Positions 42,967-55,933 of a DNA stretch of 64,000 bases are shown one piece after another. How positions within the stretch are numbered: the first letter of the stretch is position 1; every line of letters starts with the position of its first letter. This DNA is from Gymnothorax reevesii (taxonomy: Eukaryota; Chordata; Actinopteri; Anguilliformes; Muraenidae), in assembly GCA_029721435.1 (NCBI GenBank), contig CM056580.1, positions 29,856,867-29,920,866 on the forward strand, read 5' to 3'. The notes under the pieces are model-generated. The model saw only the letters and a list, made by a program, of their open reading frames with translations, searched no databases and was not told the DNA's origin. The position numbers were made by a program, and so were the translations under genes.

Positions 42967-45900
42967 GACTAATATCAGTTGAAATTATTCTAATATATGT
43001 ACCTACATTGTAATAAATATACAGTTAAATGCAAAACCGTTGATGACACTGACACAGTGTTTTTATTTTTAATTCAGCACTGCAGCATATTGGGTTTAAG
43101 TGAAACAATGAGCTTGCGGTCAAAGTGCAGGCTCTCAGCATCTATGCTCGGTGATCAGTGCAGGAATTACAGTCTAATTCATACTCACACACCCCGCCCC
43201 CCATTTTAGTGGTGCGCAATGAACTGGACTAATTAGCTAAAGTAATTTCAATTAAAGTCATGACATTTTCTGCTAGCTAGGTTGCAAATGTCTGATGTTT
43301 GCGACCCTGAGGCATTTCCCTGGCGATGCCTTGCCAGGCCTGTAAGGCAGCCATAGTCAGTCCCTGTACATTTTTCCATCCTTTGGCACAGTGCATGACA
43401 GTTACCCAGGCCCACTGATGCCAAAAACTTGCTCGGTGCCAGCATTCAATGCAGTTGAGGTCAGTGACTCAATATATTTACAATGTGCTTGTAATACTAA
43501 TGTAATAAGAAGTTAGATATTTGGCCTGTGTGGCATCTGTGCTAAGGAAGGAGTATAACTGCCTGACTGAGAGTGCCTATAATCGGAGCACAAATTCACA
43601 GACTGGGGTTCAGCACAGGCTCGGCATCGAGGCTCCAACTTGTGGCCTCCAGTTTCTCACTGGTGACTGCACTGCGGCCGGTGGGGGATGTAGAGGGGGA
43701 GAATTGAGGGTGTCTCACAGGCTAATGTAGCCGAAGCGAGCTTCCCCGACAAGCCAGGGGTCTGTTCCTCTTCCAGTGTGTTCTTATGTAATTATCTGTG
43801 ATAAACTCCTCTGCAGGCCAAACCCATAAATCCACATGTCTGCCTCTTGGCTCACAAAACTTGGGCTCCTTTCTGCCATCCTGACAACAGCATTCATCTT
43901 AGAGCTGGACAATCCCCGGGCTAATCCCTGCTCAAAGTCCCGCACACGGAGTTCAAGGGGCCACATTTTTTTTTTTTTTTTTGCCAAACCCAGCATTTTC
44001 CCCTCGCTCCTGCACAAAGTTCCCCAAACTTTCTCTAAGAGAGAATGCACACACGCTGAGGTGGCTAACAGAAGGGGCTCGGAAGAATTTTAAGTCATTA
44101 TTTACCTCATAGCCTCTTCAAAGCAGGTTTGAGAAAGACAAAGCTCTGCTCTTTTTCTCTTTGGAGAATAGCTTTTTGTCAGCGCACACTTCCTCTGGCA
44201 GGTATCTGGTGCGTGGCAGCATTAACCTGCTCTGTGAAGCATCACGGCGGTTAGCGGTATAGCTGCCTGACCTGTCCATCCGAGGAGCCCTCGGTGGCCT
44301 TTGCTGTATCCACTTTTTCTTTTCGGATCATACGCCAGCCTTCACATCCAATGGCCTTCCTCTATGCATGAAGGGAGGTGGGGGGGTTCGGTATTGGGGT
44401 CAGCTTAACTTTTCAAAAGTTGCTTAGTCAGCTTAAGTCGCCGAAGCTGAAATGCGATCAGTGATTTGACTTGCGCTTTCTCTAACCCTTTATAGTCTCT
44501 CATATACTTTAGAGAAGAAAAGGGAGCACTTTTTTCACCTCAACAGTGCGCGGAAGCTTGTTTAATGCCGACTATTAGAAGCCCCACCCCCACCCAGCTC
44601 CATTATAATGGCTAGTAGCCGCCGTTCGATGGGGGCCCAGGATGATAACGACGATTGGGGGTGGAGGGGGGGGTCAGGAATTAAATGTGAGGGATTGCTA
44701 TGTCAGCAGGGTGGGAAAGGTGAAAATAAGGAGAGTGGAATTTCATTTGCATACCCAGCATGGCTCCGGAACCTTCTCTAATATCATCGTGTCTGTGGGT
44801 GTGATGGTCTTTGCATGTGTGAGTGTGGGTGTGTGTTTGTAGTGCTGAGCTTGGCCTGCACACGTTCAGTTACATGGAAAGGGTGGAGAAGAGAGTTGAG
44901 GTGTGAGGATGGGGAGGGTGTGTGGGTGCTCACCTTTGTAGGAGCGGAAAATCAAACGCATGTTTTCATTGTGCACAAAGGATCCGTTAACTTCGATGAA
45001 AGCGCTAATGCAGGCTTCCTTCATATCTCTCTGCTCGGCTCTACTGGAGGCCATTTTGTGCACCTAAATAGGGGGTAGGGGGTGGGGGGGTGGGGCGGGT
45101 GGCTTCTTATTAAAATGCACCTGAAGGATGTGAGCCATAACCCAACCTTCCTCCACCCCCATGCCCCCGCACACTCTCTCTTAACTGACCTGTGTCCACC
45201 GTTAGGTTTATTAGTGCAGAACATCTTTTCCACTGACTGAGCTTGCCCAATTGTTTGCTGCGGTCAGGGTCAAGTCAAGGTCGCACAGCCTAGATTGGAT
45301 TCATTTGTCACAAGGTCTCTCCCAGCGAGCTGATCTCAGCACTGGCGCAGGCTGCACCTTTGACCCTGGAAACAGAGTGCAAATTCGTAACTCTGGAAAT
45401 GGGTCAAAAAAAAAAACATACATCGCCGGTACTTACCCAAACTAGGGTTTTAAAAATAGTATTTATTCATCAATAAAACTGAAATTAATATGGAGGAAAT
45501 GAGATCGAGAGAGTAACAGTTAAAGAACAGGAACCTGCACTTTAGGCAGCAGTCAGCATAGATTTTAAAGAGCAGAAACGTTTCCGGAGGCCCTTTTTTG
45601 ACAGTCTAAAATTGCCCCCTGAGTGGCCCTGAGATAATCACTGCGCCTTTCAGCCCGAAAATGGGGAAAAAAACAATTCAGTTGGGGGCTTATTGCTTAA
45701 CTGGTGTAACCGTGTAAAGTGTAGCAATTTAGTGCGGTGCACAGGTTTGCCGCGGTCAGCAGGAGCTTGCATGAACAATGGATGGTGCTGAGGTAGCATG
45801 TAGAAAATGGCTTTAATACACCGTATAGAATGGGTTATTGCTTTGGTCAATAGGCGGCAGTGAAGATGGCGTTCCTAGCCACTTGGGAAGGTTAGACCTG

Positions 45901-48763
45901 TCACCGCGGTCCGTGACTGATACGCTGGGGCTGCTTATGGGGTCTCTAATGGAAAAAACTGACAAGCAAAGTTATAAAGGTTACATATGACACATACCTT
46001 GCCATTAAGCCTTAGATTAGACCATAATTTTTTACATGTAGGCTATTTCATACGTGCTACAATGGATGTCATAATGGTACAAAAGCTTTGATGAAAAGGA
46101 GGGGAAAAGGCGATAAAAGCATTATATAGAAAACGGCAGTAACGAGAAATATTTCCTATTTTATTAGAATACGCGGCATCGAGGCGGCGTTCGTACACGT
46201 GTTTTTCTTGTTGAGCTCTGCGGTTCTGAGCGAGCGCTGGGGTGAATAGGTGAGGGTCACAGAATGTAATTGTGCTGCCAATAAACAGCACAGCCAGCAA
46301 AATCATTAAAATGTGCACCTTTCCTGTTTTCCCTTATTCTAATTGGCTCTGAGGATTTGGCTTTCTTTGGGCGATTTGTCCCTTCTTTCTTTTTCTCCTC
46401 ACTCTGTCTATATGTATCTCGTTCAGCGTCATTACGCTTCATTTCAGATGGCATTAGGGAGATGCCCCGATCCGGACTGACTTACGCTGATTACTTTTTA
46501 ATACCATTACTTTACATATATTCTATTATACAGCTGGCTGTTTTACTCAAACGACAAAATACAGTCACAGTAATTACCTTAAAGATACAACAGCACCCTT
46601 GTTGGTATTCAAACCTGTACATTTCACATGCTGAATACCCACACATGCGGAGTGCTAACTCAAAAGTGTTATCAACACGACATGCTGAGAACACGGGTAA
46701 ATAAGTTGTAGCAAAGTGTGGCAGTAAACGAGTCATGAACGGGTCTCATGTTACAAATCTCATCCTTTGAAAAGTGCAGTCTGAATTTCACCCCGTGATA
46801 ACTCTGAAATAAGAAATCAATATGTGAATATTTTTCCCATATTTTTTTTTTTTGTTGGAATTAAATTTGATGTGTGATGCATGCAAAATGACTGAAAAAG
46901 TCCGATAATCTTCTGCTCCCTGTCATAACTGTGGCTCTTTATGCATATGTAGGAATGACTTAACCATTATTTGAGCTGAAGATATTCAAACATACAGTGG
47001 AAATGCTGTTTGGAAAAAAAAAAAAAAAAAGATTTTGCTAAGTGTTTGGCTTTTTGCCTGGCTTGTAGCAAGTAAAAATAGCAAATGATTTTTACATTTG
47101 AGTTTTACTAGACGTCCTACCCTCTCCATTAGCTGTTGCTCCTCTATAAGCTGGAACTAGTTGCATTTGGCAGAATATTTTTTTCCTGCATTACTGAATT
47201 TGTCTGGAACGAAAGCAAATATAAGCAAAGCTGATGAGCTCAATGAGCTGTGACACGCCAACACACCTATAATGGCATTTCATATTATTAAATCAATTAA
47301 TATAAGAGAATTAATTACAGAATTAATGGCACTTTGTTGAATATTTCAGAGATTGTTTTTAGCATAATTTTACCGCACAGATATGCACCCTGGGCTGTTT
47401 TTTTATGCCTGAGTGTCTTAAAACCTTTTTTTTTCCCCTCACAGGAATAACTTGCAGGTTTGGGAATTTGTATGTTTGACACAGGGGTGCCATGTTCATA
47501 AATTATAAAGTTCAAATTGCGAGAGAGAGGGCTACGGATTAGCATACTGATGTCAGTGTGCAGACGGCTGAGAGCTGCATTATAGGCTCCTTAAAAAGAG
47601 GGGGGAAAAAACCATCCCCACAAAAAAATAAAATGAAAATGGTTGATACGCAACTGGTTGCTCGTCGGGTCCCGCAGATGCAGTTTTCATTAAGCCAAAT
47701 GACGGCCCTTTGTAATGCGTCGCTGTGACACGGGGCACCCCTTCTCCGCGCCTCAGAAACCCCCCGTTTGGCACGTCTTGAGTGTAATTGCTTCAGACAA
47801 CGGTGGCCTCTGCAGGCTGGACTTTCTGCAGTGTTATTAATCTTGACCTTATCAAGCAGCCAGGCTAACCCAGTTTCCTGACCTCTCTGCTGCTTGAGCA
47901 GGGTTCATGTTAACAGACGAGCGGGTCACCGCTGCCCACGGCGACTGATACGCCTTTGTTCCAAACCTGCTCATAACAAGGTGAACTGCGAGGCTCCAGA
48001 GAGATGGCTAGAAAAAAGCCATCCAGCCTTTATTACTGTTTCATCATTAAAGCCTACTTAAAATGACTGTTTACAAACTTACGTGGCAAAAACTTTCACA
48101 TCTTTACTTATTATTTCTTTGTTCTTTTTTTTTAAGAGTGGGCCAATCAGTGGGAGAAAAAATGGATTTATGGAACCATCTCACTGTTTCTGCTGGGCTT
48201 CGCAGCGTGTTAATTTCCATTACGTTCATTATGGCAAGGGCCTCTTAAGGGATTAGTTTTAAAAGGCGCCTTTCTAACTGGAGGCATGCAATATATTATT
48301 AGAAGGAAGTCTATCTGATTCCTCTTCAGATAATAAGCTTTGCGCTATAATTGCAGAGTTAACCCAAATGATTCTGCCTGAGCATCGGGACGCAGGCACG
48401 GCAGCCAAGCTTCATCTGGACTGTCTGCTTGTAGTGAGGCACGCGGGAGTACTGGGGCTTCATTGCAGTGAAGAACACATTGAAAAAAACGTACATAAAA
48501 TGTACATCAGTACATATACAACCTACAACAGACCAGACTGTGTAATCTATTTTTGGACAGGGCACTTTTTTTTTTGCTTTTTGACTCTGTTCTCCAATAC
48601 TTTGGATTTGAAAACAGTCACCTTTAATGGGTCAAATTAATTTGAGTGACTCAAACAGATACTGCAACCTTTTTTGTTCTGTACCAGTGTCCAAATACTC
48701 ACTGGCTGTTTATACATATTATGTCTAGATATGTGTTGTAGCATTCAAGTGTACTTGCATACA
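42964..48763. other. Long unique non-coding stretch
   Basis: Nearly 6 kb with no transposon recognised, the longest repeat-poor part of the window. Short A/T runs occur near 43966, 45410, 46842 and 47014. No exon with good splice sites was identified. Confidence 0.45.
47800..48250. other. Candidate conserved non-coding stretch (inference)
   Basis: Contains GTGTTATTAATCTTGACC (HNF1/homeodomain-like), CTTTATTACTGTTTCATCAT, CATTAAAGCC, and TTAATTTCCATTACG in repeat-free sequence. Resembles vertebrate enhancer DNA by composition only. Confidence 0.22.
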
Positions 48764-49540
48764 TACACTCACCGAGCAATTTATTAGGAATGCCTGCTTA
48801 TTCACACACAGTTATGTGATCAGCCAATCATGTGGCAGCACTGTGGTGCGTATAACTCTGCAGACACAGGTTTGGAGTGTCCGGTTATCTTCACATCAAA
48901 AAGCAGGGAAATGGAATTAATTTCAGTGACTTTGACCGATGCGCTGTTGTTGATGCTTGAGGGGCTGGTTTGAGCATTTTTAAAACTGTTGATTTAATGG
49001 GATTTACATGCAACTTCTTGAATTTACCCAGAATAGTATGAAAAACAAAAATCATCCAGTTGGTGGCAGTTATATGTATGGAAGCATTTTATCGACGAGA
49101 CAGATCAGAGCAAAATGGTCAGATTGTTTCAAGTTCTTTCACAGAAAGAATACAATAATTCAGCTTGGCACCCTCTACAACTGTGAGCACTGAAAAGCTT
49201 CTCAGAATTGCTCAACATTTCAAATCAGACTAAGCAGATTAGCTTCAAAAAAGGTTGCTGAGGACACAGGTTCACAAAAACTGGACAGTTGCAGATTGAA
49301 AAAATGTTGTATGTTGTGATGAGTCTTGATTTCTTCATGACTGCAGTTGTTCCATTTTATCATGGATACATCCAACCTGATAAATCACTATCTCTCAAGT
49401 TAAATTAATCTGAAACTGGTTTTTGAACATGATAATGAGCTCAGTTTTCTTCAGTGGAGCCCCCAGTCACCATATCGGAAATCAGTTGAGCACCTTTAGG
49501 TCGTGGTAGAACAACAAAAGTTATGTGATGCTATCATACA

Positions 49541-49975
49541 CTATTATAAACCCTTTTTTGCCAGTTATTTTAACAGTAATTTGACATTATGTTTACAACA
49601 GAGTTCCGTGTATGTAAAGTGTAAACCTCTGTTAAATGCGTGCAGGACTACAGTTAACCCTTCCATGCATGGTGGTCACTACAGTGTACAGCTGTTTAAA
49701 AGTGTCTTTCTCTATATATGCCTGTACTTTTGGGCACTGCTGCATAAAGTCCACTCTAGTGGGAAGCTACTGCATCATCCCATACAAAAAATCCCATTGG
49801 CAGGTCATTGTAGTGGGAAAAAGTGGTTATTTATAGAATAACGATTTTTTTTTCTTCAAAACTTGTTTTACATCCCTAAGGATGTATAAAACCACTTAGA
49901 AAAAAATCCTGAGTTTATCGTAATTCGTGAGAGGGTTAAAATAGCCAGGAAACAATGGGTTAATTTAACTTTTAA
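49541..49975. mobile_element. Outer TTAA-type MITE in Tc1 family G (probable)
   Basis: Sequence absent from the family G consensus reading. Imperfect inverted ends: AACCCTTTTTTGCCAGTTAT near the left edge and, read inward from the right, AACCCATTGTTTCCTGGCTA. CCC after an AT-rich 4-mer is piggyBac-like, but the left TTAA is altered (TAAA). Confidence 0.45.
49658..49935. mobile_element. Inner piggyBac-type MITE with TTAA target
   Basis: TTAA at 49654-49657 and 49936-49939 flank a 278-bp segment. Its ends are CCCTTCCATGCATGGTGGTC and, inverted from the right, CCCTCTCACGAATTACG. The terminal inverted match is short (CCCTYYC). No coding capacity. Confidence 0.65.
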
Positions 49976-50127
49976 ATTCAGTCAGTTTATAATGTGGACC
50001 AGAATCTTCAAAGAATGCGTATAATCTCATGAGGAATCAATGCCACAATCAATTTTGGCTCTTCAGAGGGGAAAGAGAGGCACTACCCAGTATTATGGTG
50101 TTCTTAATAAAGTGCTCGATGAGTGTA

Positions 50128-51144
50128 CTTATGTGCATATGTGCCTCTGCAATATAGAATACTCTAATGTGGACATATGCACCCATTTACATGTATGGTA
50201 ACACCTGTTCGTTCAGGTGTGATAATACTTGGCTGAGATAAACACAGACTGCTCATAAGCTCACACTGTCTTTATGCACAGATACCCCCAATCAATCGCT
50301 CTTTAAAATGAGCAATGGCCTTTTAAAGTCAATATTCATCCTCAGTGCATGGGAATACTGTTCTATATGAGCATTCAGGGAGAACTCTCCAGTAGTTTCA
50401 CGAGCATTCCTGCAGTTCTCTAATAAAACTGCTTGTTTAACTTCCTTAGGAAGTTCCTCATAGACAAGTAACTGTTTACGTCAATCATGGAAATCGGCTA
50501 AAAGAGCGAACTGCAGAGTGCTCTCACGATCTGTCACAACATCAGCACAGCAGAAAAAATGCGACCAGGGTGACTTTGGAAAGTAAATTTTTTCACGTTG
50601 CCTTCAGATATTTTTCCAGCTTTTTTTTTTTTAATTAAAAAGCATTTTTTGCTTTTGAATTCTACTCTTCTCTCTAAAATGACTGGTTGGGACATTTTAC
50701 AAACAGTTCGTGGCTGACCTCATTGGTCAATGAAATCTGATGTGTTTCCGAGGGGGGAAAAGTGTCTTTCGTAGGTTAGCTTGTGTCAGTGCCCTCTGTA
50801 TGCTGTGCTGGTGGCTCTGGACTGCGGAATGCGGTGTCGTGTTGGAGAACAGATCTCTCTCAGAGCGTCTGAGAGCTTTCGGTTCCATCCTTCCCTAAGC
50901 CGTATTGATCAGAAGCTCTTTGCTCTTTTTTTCCCTGAAAGTCACTGAGCTGCCGTCGTTCATCTTAATCTGTTTGTGCCTTAAACCAGGAACAAGGAAA
51001 GTGTTGTTTGCGGACGGAGCGGCTCTGTAGAGCGTTTCCCACACATCCTGGCCTCTCCTCTTGGGTGGCATGAGGCAGCTTCCCGTATTGAATGAAGGCA
51101 TATTGAGTTTCACCACGGGCACTCATGCACTCAAACACCTGCGC
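50128..51144. other. Unique non-coding stretch
   Basis: No gene or repeat recognised. A 75-codon minus-strand frame at 50895-51122 was considered and not supported. Confidence 0.4.
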
Positions 51145-51355
51145 GCGCACACACACACACAAACACACACAATTACACATGCATGCTCATGCACGCGCTC
51201 CCAAACACACACAAGCAAGCACTTGTCCAGATACTCGCACAAACATAAGCATGCGCTCCTTAATACACACACTTGATCACATCAACATGCATGTGCACAC
51301 ACACTTGCATGAACACATATACACATACACACACAAGTACACACTTGCTCAGATC

Positions 51356-51401
<46 letters not shown>

Positions 51402-51650
51402 TAACATTCCCTCTTAAACACAGGCACTTGCCCAAGTCAGTATGCAAAAAGAGACACACACACACATACAGTGTGTGCACACAGATACAGACATGAACAC
51501 GCGCACACACACACACACACACACACTGGCATGGACACATGCACATCCAAACACTCACACACACATGCACACATTTTCTTGCACGCAAAAACAAACTCAT
51601 GCATGTGTAAACACACACACATAAATCACACAAGTGCACACACACACGCC
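51145..51650. repeat. CA-rich simple repeat tract, 0.5 kb
   Basis: Interrupted CACA/CATG/CACTTG repeats with pure runs at 51358-51398 (about 20 CA units) and 51503-51527. His/Thr-rich open frames here are artefacts. Confidence 0.93.
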
Positions 51651-52395
51651 CTTCGTTTTTAGCCCAGTCGGCAACAAAGCAGTCTTTAATGAATGTGGGA
51701 TTAGCGGCGAGCCCTATGCGGCCCATTTGCAGTCCTGCTTGTAATCTGTCTCTATAACATCCTTGCTGCAAAGTGACAAAGCCTTATCTAAAAAAAACCC
51801 TGAATGCCACCTATTCAACACCACCCTGCCCCCCAACCCCCCCACCTGGTTGGTGCACCTCTCGTTGGTGCCCCACCCCACCAGACAACTTTTCTCCTCT
51901 GAGCTTTTAACCCTCCAACTAAAGTGATGGAAGTTTTGAACCGGGTCTGCAGGAGTTCAGCAGAGCTGTATCCAGGCCTTGCGATGTCAGTTCTCTTTTG
52001 ATAAATTTGTAATGGACTGCTTCTTCAGGGTACCCCCCCATACCCCTCGTTTTAAGTGGGCTGCCCCCCCGCCAGCCTCCTCTGACTTACTCAGCCTGGC
52101 TCAGAAAGATCAGAGGCCTGGGACCGACAGTTGGCGGTTGGCGGAGGGTCGGCTGAATTTGATTTCTTCATTAAAGTCAGCCCACAAGCGAAGACCGAGC
52201 GAGGCAGATCTCAACCCTCCCTCTCTGTCTCTACTAGCTCTCCAAACCGCAGCCAGCAGAGAAACGGCTGGGCATTTCAGCAAGGCAGAAAGGTTACTTA
52301 TAGCTATCACCTGCAAGGCGAGGCCCCATCTGCCTGCAAAACCCGCAGCTCTTTGGCATAATGGCACCTATAATCCAGGGCCACCCTTGTATACT
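51651..52395. other. Unique, GC-richer non-coding stretch
   Basis: A 150-codon plus-strand frame (51979-52431) shows no domain. C-runs near 51835 and 52040. No repeat recognised. Confidence 0.4.
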
Positions 52396-52915
52396 CCTGT
52401 GTGGCACGCTGTGACTGCAGAGCACTGTTAACGGCGCAGGCTGTGGACAGGCCTGTGTGGCGCGGGGAAGTATTGATGGAACAGGATGCGGACAGGCCTG
52501 TGTGGCACTGGGCAGTGTTAATGTAGCAGGCTGTGAACTGGCCTGTGTGGCGCAGAGCAGCATTAATGGCTCAGGCTGCAGACAGACCTGTGTGGCACTG
52601 GAGACCATTAATGTCGCAGGCTGTGGACAGGCCTGTGTGGCGCGGGGCAGTATTAATGGCACAGGCTGTGGACAGGCCTGTGTGGCGCAGGGCAGTATTA
52701 ATGGCACAGGCTGTGGACAGGCCTGTGTGGCGCGGGGCAGTATTAATGGCACAGGCTGTGGACAGGCCTGTGTGGCGCGGGGTAGTATTAATGGCACAGG
52801 CTGTGGACAGGCCTGTGTGGCACAGGGCAGCATTAATGGCTCAGGCTGTGGACAGGCCTGTGATGCGCGGGGCACTGTTAAAGGCACAGGCTGTTTTTGG
52901 GCCTGTGTCGCTCAG
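52396..52915. repeat. 45-bp minisatellite, about 11 units
   Basis: Unit of 45 bp, e.g. GGCACAGGCTGTGGACAGGC followed by CTGTGTGGCGCGGGGCAGTA and TTAAT. The CTGTGGACAG-type core recurs every 45 bp from 52441 to 52846 and in damaged form at 52891. Units in the centre (52621-52800) are nearly identical; outer ones diverge, the usual pattern of a minisatellite. Because 45 is divisible by 3, frames stay open on both strands (165, 202 and 197 codons). The plus frame is a 15-residue Gly/Cys repeat (GSINGTGCGQACVAR). No start context, signal or splice support for a protein. Confidence 0.92.
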
Positions 52916-54967
52916 CCCCCAGGACACAGAAGCAGCTGTGGAGCTCAGAGCTGATTCCATCACCTCCTCTGCAGCTCTGCTGTACACCAGGCCAATCGTC
53001 AAAGGTCATCGCCAGGCACTACGGGTAAAAAGCCTGACAAAAATGCTCAGTGCCAGCAAACTGCTTGTGTTTTATTGTGAATGGCTGGTGTTGGCTTGGA
53101 GTACAAATGGGCTTCTCTCCTGCAAATGGAAACGGGGTTGAAAAGAAAAGGAAGAAGGACAGTAAATGTGGAAGTAGAAAAGAAAATATAAAAAAGGAAA
53201 GGGAATGAAAAGCAGAAAGCCACATACAGACAGATGACAAATTAATGGAAAAATCAATAAATCGTCGTAGCGAGGTGTTGGGCCTCCACAAGCAGTATAT
53301 CAGCTACAACGGGCCATGGCATTGAGTTCAGTAGTGTGTATCTTTACTGGAGGGATTGCGTACTTTTCATCCGAGAGATATTTTCTCATGCCTTTTTATG
53401 ATGGTAACAGAGAGCCCTGTTGAATACATCGTTCCAAAATCTTCAATATTCGTTTAATTTGTTTGAGACCTGGTGACTCTCAAGGTGATGACATAAACTT
53501 GGGATAATTTTCATTCTAATATAACTATTCTGTAACCCCTTGTGCTCAGTGGGGCTTGGGTCATTGTAATCTTAGAGGAGACCACTCCCATCATGGTTGG
53601 ATTGCTTCATAGGATATAAGGGTGATCACAGAATAACTTTGTATTGATTTGCAGTGACTTTACTGGTTTTAAAGGGTTTAGTGGACTCCAACCAGAAAAA
53701 TGAACAGAAGAATCTGCATATGTTATCTTTGTCCATGAATTTATTCAGGTCTTTTTACTTTAATTTGTCACCCGTCTGTACTTCAGTTTGTGTTGCACTG
53801 TTGTTTTTTTGTGGGCGTAAAAATTTGTGAAATTATATTTTTCCTTTAAAAAGTTGTTAGTTTTTACCCAGATGCCACCCGTTGCTAATATCATGAGTGA
53901 TATGGTGTGAAACTGCTTTTCTGCAGACGAGGCACGGCTGAGGGGCCGGCTGTTACGTCTTCACCCAGCAACAGCCCTGCCAACACTCCCCGGCCAGCGA
54001 ATCAGGAGAGCGGGACCGCAATATTTTTCTGGGGATTACGAGCCCCCTCCTATTGGGCCGGACAAGGTTTCGCAGTCTGAAACCATCACAGCCAGGACTA
54101 CAAGATGTAGGAAGCAGGTTAATAGACACTCATCCGACATCTGTTGCAGTGTTGCCTTCCAATAATCTCCTTCCTGGATCTGCTGCCAGCAATTGATGAC
54201 CACATTTTTCCCTCCTCTTTCTCCCAACCCCCCCCAGTATTCCACCCCTTCTCCTAGTGGCAGACTTTTTCAATTTGGATTGCCACTCACACTGGACTCT
54301 AGTGATAGATTTTCCCCAGCACAGTCGAGTCCAGTGTCGCTTTGTAATGACTAGCTGCCTGCTGAACAAGTGGCCACTGTAATCCTTCCGGAAAAGTCTG
54401 AGGACGGTTCCTGGCTCTCCAGCCCCGCTCTCAGGCCCCTTCCAGCCAGTGACATCCCTCCTGCTGTTCTCTCTGCTGGCTGGGAAGTAGCCAGGCACCC
54501 GGTATATTTTCGGGGGCTTGGGGTCGCCCTGCCACAGATGGCTCTGATATTATGTGAAGTGGGCAGTCATGACGTGTCCCCTTAATTGCCCATCGATAGA
54601 TGCTCTGTGAGAGTGCTCTGTTATTCACTATTAAGGTTTTGAGTACTGTTTTTTGCAGTTGTACTTTTCCTAAGACCTATAGTTGAAGTATTAGATTGAT
54701 GAGTCATTAGACTGTTTCCTGGATTGTGTCGTCATTTGCTAAATGCACTTCTCATTTGAACTATACATTTTATGAATTTCCATACAAGTATCATGAGGTG
54801 AAATTCTTCAACTGCGTTGAGTGTTTTTTTTTTTTTTTTGGTCTGTTTTCTGTTCCTTTTCAGGATTGATCATTGATACCTATTATATTACTCTATCCTA
54901 AAATATTTTAAAAAGCAAAGTTGTGTTGTTGCTCGGTTTTAAGAACATGGCCACTTAGAACACTTTT
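52916..54967. other. Unique non-coding stretch
   Basis: No gene or repeat recognised. A T run lies at 54825-54839. Confidence 0.4.
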
Positions 54968-55074
54968 CTGGGGTACGTTTCCCACAGCACAGATGCTAAC
55001 TTACATAGTTGGAAATATTGGTTGTATATGGTCAAACTATGTAAGCAACTATGCTTTTAGGAAATGTACCCCTG
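54968..55074. mobile_element. Small palindromic MITE
   Basis: Ends CTGGGGTACGTTTCC and GGAAATGTACCCCTG are inverted copies. Inside are matching ACATAGTTGG / CAAACTATGTAAGCAAC palindromic parts. About 107 bp, the size and shape of a common fish MITE. No clean target duplication seen. Confidence 0.65.
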
Positions 55075-55933
55075 CATGATTACAACAAATCAGGTTTTCC
55101 TCGGGCTGAGTGGTCTCACCATAACCTGCACGCGGATGAGGGGCAGAACGGTGACAGGAGAGGTGAAGTGTGAGTTGTCAGGTGATTTATTATTTTTTAG
55201 GGAGGTTATTTTTCTATCTTTGATGGTGGAGTGGCGTGTGTGATCAGACATGTGTGGAGATTGCTCAGCTTGTCAAAGAATCAGATCTTGCAGCCCTGGG
55301 GCCCGTCTTTCGGAGTAGGGGCCCCCCTGGGACCCACCCACTTCGCGCACGGCAGTTGACTCTCTGCACGCATGGCAATGTGGTAGTCATTTCTGCAAAA
55401 TAAACCACAGAGGGAAAAAAAAATCAAATTGCTTCCATCTTTCTTTTCGCAATAACATTATGTGAGGTGCGAAAGGAATGGGACAGGGGCTGCTTTTGAT
55501 GAAAACAGAAACGACGGTGTGAAAGAAGCATTGAAGATGAATATGCCATTGTTAACGGAGTACAGTTTCAAGACCTGGGAAAATGCCACTGCCTTTTGAT
55601 TTCACGGATATTAAAAACCTGCATTGTGTCAAATGTGACGTTTGACCTGGGAGAGGCAGTCTGTTTTTTTGAATTTCTGCAATTAATTACCCTGACCTAA
55701 TAACTTCAGAGATTGGGCTAACTACAGAGGGGACAGCAGGTCAGCACATAATCATGTGTGTGTCTGGAATTGGGTATGAAAATTAGATTTTCACCAGTTT
55801 TAAATATATAATATGGTGTTCTCTGACTTAAGTGTAAAAATGGCCTCAACTTTTGTGCAAAATTTATATGCTTTTCAAAACTAAATGTGAGTTTATACAT
55901 GCCTGGATTGTATGTGTAACGGGATTGACCATT
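55075..55933. other. Unique non-coding stretch
   Basis: No gene recognised. Confidence 0.4.

Larger units (their letters stand above)
48890..50060 (+). pseudogene. Tc1 family G transposase pseudogene
   Basis: Readable pieces: FTQNSMKNKNHP (DNA-binding end), HKNWTVAD then CCDESLDF (first catalytic Asp), a gap in the core, FEHDNE and HLRSWWN-like regions around the third acidic site, and VDQNLQRM past the insertion. Many stops and deletions. The second catalytic block is missing. Confidence 0.7.
48764..50127 (+). mobile_element. Tc1/mariner element, family G, with nested MITEs
   Basis: Left end TACACTCACCGAGCAATTTA and right end TAAAGTGCTCGATGAGTGTA are a clear inverted pair bounded by TA. 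In between are degraded transposase tracts in several plus-strand frames. About 430 bp of foreign sequence lies at roughly 49541-49975, interrupting the C-terminal coding region between GATGCTATCATACA and TATAATGTGGACCAGAATC. Confidence 0.88.

Noticed and set aside
50895..51122. 75-codon minus-strand frame beginning MPVVKLNM
   Set aside because: Protein-like at first sight, but no domain recognised, no splice sites, and length is expected by chance in this composition.
51145..51771. His/Thr- or Cys/Val-rich proteins across the CA tract
   Set aside because: Pure consequence of CA/GT repeats read in frame; the same applies at 10.9, 19.6 and 62.2 kb.
51979..52431. 150-codon plus-strand frame
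   Set aside because: GC-rich region with few stop codons; no domain, no splice sites, overlaps equally open frames on the other strand, and runs into the minisatellite.
52396..52915. CRISPR-like array
   Set aside because: Units are contiguous 45-bp repeats without unique spacers, in a vertebrate context.
52457..53141. Open frames of 165 and 202 codons with a 15-residue Gly/Cys or Arg/Trp repeat
   Set aside because: They exist because the 45-bp minisatellite unit is divisible by three; an opposite-strand frame of 197 codons is open for the same reason. No start context, domain or splice support.
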